Below are positions 16,797-25,541 of a stretch of DNA of 35,512 nucleotides, piece by piece. The stretch spans positions 1 to 35,512 of the forward strand of contig JAEOUG010000140.1 in the NCBI GenBank assembly GCA_016839445.1. The letters run 5' to 3'. The translations under genes and the position numbers were made by a program. The notes under the pieces were generated by a model. That model was not told the DNA's origin. It saw nothing but the letters and a program-made list of their open reading frames with translations, and did not search any database. This DNA comes from Candidatus Thorarchaeota archaeon. Lineage in GTDB: Archaea; Asgardarchaeota; Thorarchaeia; Thorarchaeales; Thorarchaeaceae. The first letter of the stretch is position 1, and every line of letters begins with the position of its first letter.

Positions 16797-16810
16797 GCGC
16801 ACGCATAGAG

Positions 16811-16831
16811 GGAGAGGCGTCAAGCCTCTCC
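16811..16831 (-). terminator. Hairpin just after the GNAT fusion gene
   Basis: Perfect 8-bp arms (GGAGAGGC/GCCTCTCC) around a 5-nt loop, 13 nt beyond the stop at 16845. No T-run follows on the minus strand, so it may be a processing or stability hairpin instead of a true terminator. Confidence 0.45.
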
Positions 16832-16844
16832 TCCTAGGCCCATT

Positions 16845-19800
16845 CTATAGCTGGTCCATAACGCTCTGTAGATCCTTCACCTGTTCCATACTCTCAGGGT
16901 CCACTAGAAGCGCTGACTTCATGGTCTTCTCTTCACCAGGCATTAGCATGACATTGACATCAAGCGCAGCCAAGAATATGAGGGGACCTATCGTGGCGCC
17001 AACCATGCCCGTGTCTTTGTCTGGAGATACCATCGCTAATCCTTTTGTGCGTCCAGAAGACTCTCGTGGCTTCACGTAGATGTAGTTCGTCGAAGGTGTC
17101 ATTCCGTTAAACGCAGGAGCCGGACTGACAGTTCTCTCCACTCCAGACCACTCTGACTGCAGCACCAGTCCAGAGGGATCACCATCGATTGCTGGGTCAA
17201 CATACAGCATTGGGAAGAATCTCAAAGGGGCGGAAGTCACATTCTTCATTCTCCACTTGATCAAGACAAGTGGTGAACCTGGTGAGGTTAGGTACTTCAG
17301 AGAGAACTCCACTCCCCGAGTAGTCTTCTGGAGTGCACCTTGCCAAGAAACCTCGACGCCTTTCCAGAAACCATCCTCGACAGCTCGGGCACTCATCTCC
17401 TCTTGGTTGGTCTTCGCCTTGGTGAGGGTCTCGCTCATCTCCTCATCAAACACGATAGGCTGAACACCTCCGTAGTAGTTGTCTAAGAAGGCCCCCGGAC
17501 GAGGAACCGCGTTAGGAAACGAGCTGATCATGAACTCAACACCCTTCTTGTTCTTCAGTGAAGTCAGGCAACCACCGTAATCAGAGGACACAGTGAACTC
17601 AATCTCACCATTCTCCACGTGATGAGTGTCCTTGCCCTCAGACTGCTCCTGGCGCACGCGGACTGCTTCAGACCTTCTCCCAAGGCACACAACGTCTAGT
17701 GAGGAGGTGAAGTCAACACCAGATGAAGCATGCACGGAACCTCGATAGACGCCAAATGAGTCAGCCACCTCTTCGGACGGATTCAGTTCAAACTCCATGG
17801 TCGCGCTCCCCTCAACATGGATTCCCGCTCGGACTGGTGTCGAGAGATACCATTCTTTCGGAGCATCAATCTCAATCTCCGCCTCAATGGGAACAGGTAT
17901 CATGTTCTTCAGGGATACTCTTACCGTTCCCTTCTCTGAGTGTGGGAGTAGTAGGGCAGCCGCGTGAATGTCAAGAACAGAGTGAACAGGGGGAGATTCC
18001 GACAGCTCGTGTTCGTAGACACCTTTGGTCCTCGCCATCCACTTCCTTCTCACTTCTCTCCAGCCAGAAGTGCCAAAGACAGTTGTGACGCCTATGACCA
18101 TCCTCATTTCGCCGGGTGGGAGGCTCGTCATCTTTGATGAGAGCATACCGATAAGCCCTCCGCCCACCTGAACCTCATCTACCTCATCCCTATTCCACCA
18201 ATTGCCGACTGTGCCAGTTTCTGTGGATGTGGTAATCCAATCCTCCTTGAAGGTGTCCGGCGAGTTGGGTAGTGACGGATAGGACAATCTAGATACGCCG
18301 ATCGGCTCGCCGACCACTCCACTCTGAAGGGACACGTATGCTTGACCTGGATTGAATGTGATTCCCATCTGCCTACCCACAATACGAACCTGGAGTGTCT
18401 GGTTCTCCTTTCCCGTGTTCTTGACCCACACCTCCCTTCGCACGATTCCCGTACCGTGTTCGAAGATGGCCCTATCCTCAATCCAGAGCGGCCTTTCTGG
18501 ATGCTGGGCATTCAGGCTGACGACTGTTTCCGAGGAGGTAGATGATATCTGCACATCCCGTTCGGCAAACCGAAACGGGCTCAGACCAAACGGAGGACCT
18601 ATCTCAGTCCTGTAAATCTGATCTATGATGTCCGGTGAGTTTGGGCTCCTTAGCTGCAGAATACCGCCCTCTCGACGGCAATAGGCAACGTAATCGCTGC
18701 CTGCAACAACAATCCTCTTGGCCCTGTCATCTTCTCCAACGGCAACACCATTCTCGCCAAGGCAGAACACTGGTATTCTCGTCCGCCGAGTGACAATGGG
18801 TCCAGAGTCTCTACCATCCAGCTCAAGCCAGAGCCAAATATCATGGGACCCCTCACCTAGCCTGGAATCAGCTTCGACCTCGATTATGGTGCCAGCAGGT
18901 CCCTCTTGTGGGATCTTCACAACATCGTCTGCGATCTGTACGTTCAATCCGTTCGGAGTCTCGAAATGGATGCGCCCCTCTGCAGCATGTGCTAAGTTGC
19001 TGAACAGAGTCAAGGGGACTGAGCACTTGCCGCCTGCAGACAGCCTGCAGTGTCCTTGGCGAGTATAGATGTCAGCCGCTTCTGCAAGCTTGAGTCCGGT
19101 CACTAGCTCAAACCTGGCCCCTCCTGTTTCTATAGATGCTTTGATGGACGGTGCTTTGATTCCCTCTCTGTGGAGCTCCGACTCAGGGCCGAAGACAAAG
19201 GATGCGCTCCATTGTGATGTTTTGCCCGAAGGGACTGTGAGCTTCGTCTTGCTACCTTCAGTGAAGGTGATACCTCTTGGTCCAGAGAGCTCGATGCTGA
19301 GATGCATTTCATCGGTGCTCCCATTTAGTATCTCGAGTGTGACATCTTCCTGAACTCCGCATACTACGTTCTGAGAACTCGGCAGAATCCTTACGGAGGA
19401 CAGGGAGCCCTCTCTCTCTTCCTGAACGCCGCAGATCCCTCTTGCATATCTGTCAACGACGACATTGAGGCGGTCATCTCCTTCCCGGAAGTGGTAGTTG
19501 TATACCGCCATCCCTCGGTCCTCCATGTTGTCAGGTGCTTGAGTGATGTCACGAACCTGAAGTCGATACCAGTCATCTTTGCCTGTCATGTGCTCCTCGA
19601 AGAACCTCCTGCAAAGAGGATGCTTGAGTATGCCAGGTATGTAGCCTTCCATGGTTAGACCCTCACCTCCAGGGTTCCACATCAGGCCTATCTTCTTGTA
19701 GAGAGGAACGGCTCGCATGTTCCCCGCCCACGTGTTTAGGTCCACTCGAGCGAAACCGGCTTCAGTCACTCGCCTCACAGACTCAAGAAGCAGTTTCTTC

Positions 19801-20105
19801 CCGACCTTCTGATTCAGTGAGTCCGGAGAGACTCCAAGGGTACCGATATAGGCAGCTTCCTTGTCCCTCCAGTGCTCATGCAAGGTGCAGGAGCCTACAG
19901 GTTTCCCGGAGGCTTCATCAATTGCGACAAGTATCGCTAATGCATTCATCCGCCCGAATTGCTTCTTCACGCGATCTGCGTCAAATGGGACACCTCTGGT
20001 ATAGCCACCAGGCCATAGAGGGTCCCAGGTATTGTACATGGCCGCCAACGGAGCAGCCAGGGCTTCTTTGTACTCTGCTATCGTGATCTTCATCTCGGCT
20101 GTCAA
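16845..20105 (-). CDS. GNAT acetyltransferase fused to a ~900-residue Ig-like/supersandwich region
   Basis: A 1086-residue protein of unknown function. Residues about 5-160 form a GNAT acetyltransferase domain: the acetyl-CoA loop QKVGKKLL (99-106) fits Q/R-x-x-G-x-x, and NMRAVPLYKKIGL is the typical C-terminal motif. The rest is beta-rich. Two Ig-like stretches (about 225-430) are followed by a segment resembling a galactose-mutarotase-type supersandwich (about 465-700), another Ig-like stretch (about 715-820) and a second supersandwich-like segment (about 830-1075). There is no signal peptide or TM helix, so it is probably cytosolic. Start: TTG at 20105 has GAGGAA 8 nt upstream; the ATG at 20093 is possible. 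It is divergent from the histidine kinase. The beta-domain assignments are pattern-based and less certain than GNAT. Confidence 0.75.
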   Translation of the reverse strand: MTAEMKITIAEYKEALAAPLAAMYNTWDPLWPGGYTRGVPFDADRVKKQFGRMNALAILVAIDEASGKPVGSCTLHEHWRDKEAAYIGTLGVSPDSLNQKVGKKLLLESVRRVTEAGFARVDLNTWAGNMRAVPLYKKIGLMWNPGGEGLTMEGYIPGILKHPLCRRFFEEHMTGKDDWYRLQVRDITQAPDNMEDRGMAVYNYHFREGDDRLNVVVDRYARGICGVQEEREGSLSSVRILPSSQNVVCGVQEDVTLEILNGSTDEMHLSIELSGPRGITFTEGSKTKLTVPSGKTSQWSASFVFGPESELHREGIKAPSIKASIETGGARFELVTGLKLAEAADIYTRQGHCRLSAGGKCSVPLTLFSNLAHAAEGRIHFETPNGLNVQIADDVVKIPQEGPAGTIIEVEADSRLGEGSHDIWLWLELDGRDSGPIVTRRTRIPVFCLGENGVAVGEDDRAKRIVVAGSDYVAYCRREGGILQLRSPNSPDIIDQIYRTEIGPPFGLSPFRFAERDVQISSTSSETVVSLNAQHPERPLWIEDRAIFEHGTGIVRREVWVKNTGKENQTLQVRIVGRQMGITFNPGQAYVSLQSGVVGEPIGVSRLSYPSLPNSPDTFKEDWITTSTETGTVGNWWNRDEVDEVQVGGGLIGMLSSKMTSLPPGEMRMVIGVTTVFGTSGWREVRRKWMARTKGVYEHELSESPPVHSVLDIHAAALLLPHSEKGTVRVSLKNMIPVPIEAEIEIDAPKEWYLSTPVRAGIHVEGSATMEFELNPSEEVADSFGVYRGSVHASSGVDFTSSLDVVCLGRRSEAVRVRQEQSEGKDTHHVENGEIEFTVSSDYGGCLTSLKNKKGVEFMISSFPNAVPRPGAFLDNYYGGVQPIVFDEEMSETLTKAKTNQEEMSARAVEDGFWKGVEVSWQGALQKTTRGVEFSLKYLTSPGSPLVLIKWRMKNVTSAPLRFFPMLYVDPAIDGDPSGLVLQSEWSGVERTVSPAPAFNGMTPSTNYIYVKPRESSGRTKGLAMVSPDKDTGMVGATIGPLIFLAALDVNVMLMPGEEKTMKSALLVDPESMEQVKDLQSVMDQL

Positions 20106-20316
20106 TGTGGTTTCCTCGAAGCGGGTTGAGGCACAGGCTTATGACGCCAAATCAATCTGCCCATGCGAGCATGTCTCTTTGGACTGGTCACAACGTTTGT
20201 AGTTTATGAGCACAAGTGACCACAGTTCGGATCACACAAAGGCGTCATCTATGGCCTGTTGAAACCAGCAATCTTGTTAAGCGAGTCATCGTTTCTCTTC
20301 TCAAAGGAGTAGTGAC
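20106..20316. other. Divergent promoter region between GNAT fusion and histidine kinase
   Basis: About 210 nt. It carries the kinase promoter (CTTGTTAAGC at 20273-20282, GGAG at 20306-20309) and, toward the GNAT gene, a weak GTCATAAGC box near 20139-20147 and the GAGGAA site. A 7-bp inverted pair (20185-20191 and 20216-20222) is also present but could be chance. Confidence 0.45.
20273..20282 (+). promoter_or_regulatory. TATA-like box for the histidine kinase
   Basis: CTTGTTAAGC predicts a start near 20303. AAAGGAG then sits 7 nt before the ATG at 20317. Confidence 0.5.
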
Positions 20317-22533
20317 ATGAGCGCGTACAAGCGAGTCACGGGCCGCAGACTTGCAGCAGGCATCTCTCTCGCACTCCTAGCTGCAGTAGGCTGGTTCCTG
20401 TTCCTCAAGGACTCGTGGGCTGATTCGAGCATCTATGTTTCCTCCTATAGCCTCTCCTCTTATCTAGCGATGATGTGCGCCGCATACATTCTGGTTGAGT
20501 ATAGGATCCGAGAAGAAACCGAACAGACCGTCTTCCATGCTGCGCTCTTCTTTGTTTCCATAGTCTCGATGATTAAGGCCAGCAGAATAATACTCCAGCA
20601 GGGCCCGCTACACGCGCTGTCACTCGAAATGCTCAGCATGCTGGCAGATCTGTGCATCTTTGGTGTGATACTCCTAATCAGCGTTGTAAGAAGAAAGCAA
20701 GGAGGCCCGAATCAGAGAGGATTTGAAGTCGTCGCCCTTGTGCTCGCAGGCCTCTTTGTGCAGCTGGTAGCCTTTGTCGCCTTCAACTATGTCCCACCGA
20801 GTGCGCATCCAATCCTTGGTGCAGTGATGGGTATATTCGCCGCAACGACTGTTACGACCTCAGGTTTTCTTTGGCTTCGAATCGGCGCTACTCAGAGAAT
20901 GTTTGACACAACTACGCTAATTGTGGGCTTCCTCACCTACGGTGTGTCTTGGATTCCGCTCGTCTACTCTCTATACCAGCCCTCGATATTGTGGACACTT
21001 GCCTTCTCCTTGAGAGGCATCGGATTGGTCTTCCTGGTTGTGAGCACAGCTCTGCCCTTCTTCCAGAGATCAGGTTCCCCACGATCGGCAGCTTACCTTG
21101 GAATACTGGGGCTGCAGGCGGTAGCCATTCTTCCGCTCTTCATCACAGAAACCGTTTCAGGATTCTTCCCAGAGGGCGCATCACTCGGAAGCGGCGTGCA
21201 TGTGATTGTCCACTTAGGGGCCGCGATATTGGCAATCTTCATTGCTGTCCTCACAAGTGTGTACAACTCTCAGAGGTTCGAGATAAGGCGTTATCCACTG
21301 ATTGTGGCGTTTCTTGTGTGGGCATCCCTCGATATCTATCAGATTGTCATCACGCTTGTGCCGAGCCTGGGACTCAGCACAGCCTCACTAGCACCGTATG
21401 CATCCGCGATTCTCCTTACTGGGCTGCTGCTCCCGCTCTCCATGCGGTGGACTTCTTCGGAGCCTCCTAAGTGGATCATCGACAACAGAAGGATTCTCAT
21501 TGTCATGACCATCTTCTGCTTCTTCTTTGGCGTGTGGATTGGTGAGGCGTATTCCATCTGGTTTCTCACTCTACCCTCATTTCCTTATGCCAGAATCTTC
21601 ATCCTAGCGACTCTGGTGTTCATCGTGTTCGCTTTTGTATACAGCCTCTCAGCACAGCTCAGAGTGAGCAAAGGTCGACCTAGCGTAGACCTGCTTTCGA
21701 TTGGCTTCCTCTTACCTTGGATTGTGCCAACACTAATACGTGCTAGCTATGGAGAGATGTCCATAGGTTGGGGGCTCGCAGACCTTCTTCTGCTCATGAC
21801 TTTGCTCGTTGGCCCTGTTGTGCTTGGAGCAATATACCTGGAGGAGATGCAACGTGCAGAGGAGCAAAAGAAGCGCGCACAGCTATATGCGGACCTTCTT
21901 GTTCACGACATAACCAACTACCACCAAGCTCTGGAGATTGGTTTCGGTCTGATCAGTCTCGATGATACAGATCCTAGCATTCAGAAACGGGCAGTGGAAG
22001 CCTCCTACGCAGAGCTAGAGAGGGCAGACCGGCTAATCAAGGACGTCAGGAGACTAAGCATGGCCGAGGAATTCACGCCCGCGGCATTGCATGAGATTGA
22101 CCTGACTGTGATACTAGATGCAGCCTTCAGCATTGCTTGCCGTAGACTGGACACTCACGGAGTAGCCCTTGAGAAGCTCAACCCGCATGGCGAATTCCAC
22201 GCACTCGGCAGCAATCTTCTCATAGATGCGGTTGCCAGTGTTTTGGAGGACATCATCATTCACAAAGCGAACCAAGAGCCCATCACGGCGGACATCAGAG
22301 ATTCGGACAGTCAGGGGAAGGGCTTCTGGGAACTGACTCTGAGTGCTTGTCTGAGAGACTCAAGTCCCTTCAAGGCAGGAAGACCAGAAGACATGACCGC
22401 CAACCAAGGGTTAGGACCTTCGGTAGCCAGTAGCATCGTTGAAGCACTAGGCGGCACACTCCGCATCAGTCAACCGAACGAGAGTGACGACATTCATAGA
22501 ACGTCAGTGACATTCACGCTCAGAAAGGCTTGA
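20317..22533 (+). CDS. Multi-pass membrane sensor histidine kinase with degenerate ATPase domain
   Basis: 738 residues. About 14 hydrophobic helices (residues about 12-510) precede a short cytoplasmic coiled-coil (EEMQRAEEQKKRAQLYADL), a dimerisation box with LLVHDITNYHQALEI (His530) and an HATPase-like C-terminal domain (about 600-735). The H-box resembles archaeal kinases (HDxxN). In the ATPase domain the N-box is altered (VLEDIIIHKAN where VLxNLLxNAxKH is expected) and the G1 DxGxG motif is missing, while G2 (NQGLGPSVASSIVEALGG) is kept. It may be a weak kinase, a phosphatase or a pseudokinase. No response regulator is in the window. ATG with GGAG 7 nt upstream. The molybdoenzyme gene follows 45 nt later. 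Confidence 0.82.
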   Translation: MSAYKRVTGRRLAAGISLALLAAVGWFLFLKDSWADSSIYVSSYSLSSYLAMMCAAYILVEYRIREETEQTVFHAALFFVSIVSMIKASRIILQQGPLHALSLEMLSMLADLCIFGVILLISVVRRKQGGPNQRGFEVVALVLAGLFVQLVAFVAFNYVPPSAHPILGAVMGIFAATTVTTSGFLWLRIGATQRMFDTTTLIVGFLTYGVSWIPLVYSLYQPSILWTLAFSLRGIGLVFLVVSTALPFFQRSGSPRSAAYLGILGLQAVAILPLFITETVSGFFPEGASLGSGVHVIVHLGAAILAIFIAVLTSVYNSQRFEIRRYPLIVAFLVWASLDIYQIVITLVPSLGLSTASLAPYASAILLTGLLLPLSMRWTSSEPPKWIIDNRRILIVMTIFCFFFGVWIGEAYSIWFLTLPSFPYARIFILATLVFIVFAFVYSLSAQLRVSKGRPSVDLLSIGFLLPWIVPTLIRASYGEMSIGWGLADLLLLMTLLVGPVVLGAIYLEEMQRAEEQKKRAQLYADLLVHDITNYHQALEIGFGLISLDDTDPSIQKRAVEASYAELERADRLIKDVRRLSMAEEFTPAALHEIDLTVILDAAFSIACRRLDTHGVALEKLNPHGEFHALGSNLLIDAVASVLEDIIIHKANQEPITADIRDSDSQGKGFWELTLSACLRDSSPFKAGRPEDMTANQGLGPSVASSIVEALGGTLRISQPNESDDIHRTSVTFTLRKA

Positions 22534-22578
22534 AGCAGCGGAACAGTTATCCATCTTGAGCAGTGATGTCTCTGAACC

Positions 22579-24966
22579 ATGGATACCGAGATCCACCATT
22601 CAGCCTGTTCTTTGAATTGCCCTGATCTTTGTGCATACGTTGTTGAAGTCGTGGACGGAAAAATCGCAAGGCTGAGAGGAGACAGTAGACACCCATACAC
22701 ACTCGGAAGGTGCTGCCCTAAGGGCTATGCGCATGTGGAGAGGATGTACCATGAGGACCGACTCCTATTTCCACTGAGGAAGCAGCCCGATGGCTCATTC
22801 GCCCAGACAAGCTGGGAGAGAGCTCTGGACGAGGTCTCTTCTCGGATATCTGATGCAATTGCTGAGCATGGTCCAGCTAGTGTGGGAATCTACTCAGGTT
22901 CGGGCAACGACGGGATGGCTCCAAGATATGCGTCAAGGTTCGCGAATGTCATCGGTAGCCCCATGATTCCAGGAATCGCAGAGATCTGCTTCGAAGGTGC
23001 ATACGAGGGTGCTAGATTCAATGTAGGACCCTTTCCACCGCATGAACTCAGCGACTGGCTGAACTCCAAGTGTATAGTCGTATGGGGAACGAACAAGGTA
23101 GAATCAGGTATCCATACCAAACGCATTATCCAAGAAGCCAGAGACCTGGGCGCTCTTCTTGTTGTCATCGATCCTCGGAAGACACCCCACGCCAGAGAAG
23201 CAGACATATACACAACGATAAGGCCGGGAACGGATGGTGCGCTGGCACTGGGAATCGCCAACGAGATAATCCAGCGAGACCTTGTCGACCATGACTTCGT
23301 GCGGAAACACGTCTTCGGATTCGAGCAGTACGTTCAGCATGTTTCAGCCTATGGCAAGGAGAGAGTATCAGGAATCACTTGGGTTCCGAAGCATAAGATT
23401 ACTGACATAGCTATTGCATTTTCAACTCACGGACCCTCACTCATCACAACGGCTCCTGCAGGTATGAATCACTACACAAATGGCACCTGGGCGGCCAGGG
23501 CGGTCCATAGCCTGCTGGCCATATGCGGCTATATTGGGAAGCCAGGCGGCGGCTTCCAGTACCTTTCCTCAGACAACAGCCCGTTCGCAGACATCACATT
23601 GAAACACTTGCTGCCGGAAAGCTCCCAGCCAGTGGTTCCATCCGCCACGTTTCTCCCTGAGTACATAATCAATCACCAGGAGTGCCCACTTGATGTTCTC
23701 ATCATCCAGGCGGCAAACCCGATCACACAATGGCCGAACACAACGAAGACCAGAGAAGCTCTCACCCGCATTCCGTTCAAGGTCTGCATTGACCTAGAGA
23801 TGACAGATACAGCTCGGGCGTGCGACCTCGTACTCCCTGCAACTTTCATCTTCGAGCATCATAATCTTGTACACAGCGAGATACACAGGATTGTGCAGTA
23901 TGCACCAAAGATTGTGGAACCAAGAGGAGAAGCAATGACTGAGCTTGATATATGGAAGGGGATAGCAGAACGGCTTGGGCTAGCCGAGTACTTCAGAGCC
24001 AACGAGACCGATATGATAAGAGAGGCGCTGAAAAGCGACCACTGTAGCCACATCTCACTTGAGGACCTGACAGAAAGACCACAGGGAATCAGAACGAGCA
24101 GTCCAACAGTCCCCTTCTCCGACCACGCATTCAATACTCCGTCTGGCAAGATCGAGCTGTACTCTCACACACTGGAGAAGATGGGTTACGACCCGTTGCC
24201 GCATCACGAAGAACCTGCAGAGAGCCCTGTTTCAACCCCTGATGTCTATCGGGAGTATCCTCTGATCATGATTACAGGCAGGCTCCGAAACAGGCTCCAC
24301 TCTCAGTATGGCACCGTTTCTGTCGGAGGCGCGGTGAAGAGCTTCTCGCATTGCACATCCTGCAGGAAGTGTGTAGAGGAGTGCCCTGACGAAGCAATCT
24401 CAATGGCCCAACCCACTCCTCGGGAGATCGAGTCAGGCTGGGATGACCAAGGTGGCAGCAGGGCTCGTATGAGGATGACTCTTGGTAGTCTGGTCAACCA
24501 CCTTGCGGTTAGCGTCGACGACAAGGTAATCTCTGTGCCCAAGGGCCTCAACTCCTTCTTGGTCCCTCGATGGGACACAACGAAATGCATTGGTTGTCGC
24601 GAGTGTGAGCTCGATGTCTGCCCCTACTCGGTTGTGACCAAAACTCTGCAAATGGGGACCAGGAAGAGCGGTTCTTCAGAGCGGTCATTCCTTAGAATGC
24701 ATCCACAGTCTGCTCAGAGTCTGTCACTCCAAGATGGAGACATGGTACGCGTTGAGTCCCAGTGGGGCATCGTGGATCCTATGCGGCTCGAGGTAACTCA
24801 TGACATCGACCCAAGAGTTGTCTGGGCATCAGATGGATGGTGGGATCAGAACGGCAATGTAAATCTCCTTACAGCCGACAAACACACCGCTTTCGGGAGC
24901 ACACCAGGCTTCAACTCCGTGCTGGTAAGAGTAACGAAGTCGAACCGCGAGTCGGACCTAGACTAG
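22579..24966 (+). CDS. Molybdopterin oxidoreductase (formate dehydrogenase-like) with inserted ferredoxin-like domain
   Basis: 795-residue cytosolic Mo/W-bisPGD enzyme. The N-terminal [4Fe-4S] motif is Cys10, Cys14, Cys18 and Cys46 (CCPKG). The likely metal ligand is Cys137 (EICFEG). The bisPGD domains follow, and the dinucleotide-binding domain starts near 560 (LIMITGRLRNRLHSQ). That last domain is interrupted by about 115 residues (about 580-700) with two more cluster motifs: Cys592/595/598/602 (followed by Pro) and Cys670/673/676/681. It then resumes with FLRMHPQSAQSLSLQDGDMVRV. No Tat signal is seen. It could act as formate dehydrogenase or another oxidoreductase; the substrate is not determined. 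No SD before ATG; a TTATCC stretch about 27 nt upstream suggests a leaderless transcript. Its stop shares a CTAG with the convergent gene. Confidence 0.88.
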   Translation: MDTEIHHSACSLNCPDLCAYVVEVVDGKIARLRGDSRHPYTLGRCCPKGYAHVERMYHEDRLLFPLRKQPDGSFAQTSWERALDEVSSRISDAIAEHGPASVGIYSGSGNDGMAPRYASRFANVIGSPMIPGIAEICFEGAYEGARFNVGPFPPHELSDWLNSKCIVVWGTNKVESGIHTKRIIQEARDLGALLVVIDPRKTPHAREADIYTTIRPGTDGALALGIANEIIQRDLVDHDFVRKHVFGFEQYVQHVSAYGKERVSGITWVPKHKITDIAIAFSTHGPSLITTAPAGMNHYTNGTWAARAVHSLLAICGYIGKPGGGFQYLSSDNSPFADITLKHLLPESSQPVVPSATFLPEYIINHQECPLDVLIIQAANPITQWPNTTKTREALTRIPFKVCIDLEMTDTARACDLVLPATFIFEHHNLVHSEIHRIVQYAPKIVEPRGEAMTELDIWKGIAERLGLAEYFRANETDMIREALKSDHCSHISLEDLTERPQGIRTSSPTVPFSDHAFNTPSGKIELYSHTLEKMGYDPLPHHEEPAESPVSTPDVYREYPLIMITGRLRNRLHSQYGTVSVGGAVKSFSHCTSCRKCVEECPDEAISMAQPTPREIESGWDDQGGSRARMRMTLGSLVNHLAVSVDDKVISVPKGLNSFLVPRWDTTKCIGCRECELDVCPYSVVTKTLQMGTRKSGSSERSFLRMHPQSAQSLSLQDGDMVRVESQWGIVDPMRLEVTHDIDPRVVWASDGWWDQNGNVNLLTADKHTAFGSTPGFNSVLVRVTKSNRESDLD

Positions 24967-25496
24967 TCATAGTACTCAACAGCGCTGCCGAACGTTGACT
25001 CTTCATCTTCCCCCACACCGTCTCCATAACGTGATTGAGGGTCATCCGTTGTGAGTGTGGCGATGCCATCAAACGAGGAGAGAGGATAGGTAGTGATGTC
25101 GTTTCCTTGTTCATCCTCGACTATCCAGGAGTCATCCGGACTCAGGCTTGTGAAGCTCCAATCCGATAGACACGCTTCTCTGAATGTATCAAGACCGGTT
25201 CCGTGGACAAGGACTTCGCGCCCACCTGGGCCGTCTCTAATTGCTCTAGAGAATGTATCAGTATCGTACACTCTATACTCACCTAGTTCAGTAGGCCCTG
25301 CAGACTTGGGCTTGAGTGCCTCTGTATATGCAGAGAAGAACATGTAGACCATCAAGCACAAGACCAATACAAGCACAAAGAGCAACGCGAAGGCAGATCC
25401 ATGTGGGAAGGCAGCAGGAGCAGTGAGATGGAATCCAAGGGCGGCACCAAGAACAACGACCACTGCAACAAGAGCAAGAAGCTGACCACGACGCAT
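24963..25496 (-). CDS. Two-helix membrane protein with acidic C-terminal domain, unknown
   Basis: 177-residue protein without a recognised family. Two TM helices (about residues 5-23 and 35-56) precede a soluble domain (about 60-177) that ends in a strongly acidic tail (GDGVGEDEESTFGSAVEYYD). The soluble part has a beta pattern (GEYRVYDTDTFSRAIRD, REVLVHGTGLDTF). Start: ATG 25496 versus TTG 25505; the TATA-like box at 25525-25534 places the transcript start near 25503, so the TTG is doubtful. It lies downstream of the ArsB/NhaD transporter on the same strand, with its own promoter, and overlaps the end of the molybdoenzyme gene by 4 nt. Confidence 0.7.
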   Translation of the reverse strand: MRRGQLLALVAVVVVLGAALGFHLTAPAAFPHGSAFALLFVLVLVLCLMVYMFFSAYTEALKPKSAGPTELGEYRVYDTDTFSRAIRDGPGGREVLVHGTGLDTFREACLSDWSFTSLSPDDSWIVEDEQGNDITTYPLSSFDGIATLTTDDPQSRYGDGVGEDEESTFGSAVEYYD

Positions 25497-25524
25497 CAGA
25501 ATCAAGAATGCTTCTGTCTGAGGG

Positions 25525-25534
25525 GATTTAACAG
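25525..25534 (-). promoter_or_regulatory. TATA-like box for the two-helix membrane protein
   Basis: CTGTTAAATC on the minus strand, start predicted near 25503, next to the ATG at 25496. Confidence 0.45.
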
Positions 25535-25541
25535 TTAGCCG

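Noticed and set aside
20185..20222. 7-bp inverted pair TGGTCAC/GTGACCA separated by 24 nt
   Set aside because: Arms this short with free spacing are expected about once by chance in a 200-nt spacer.
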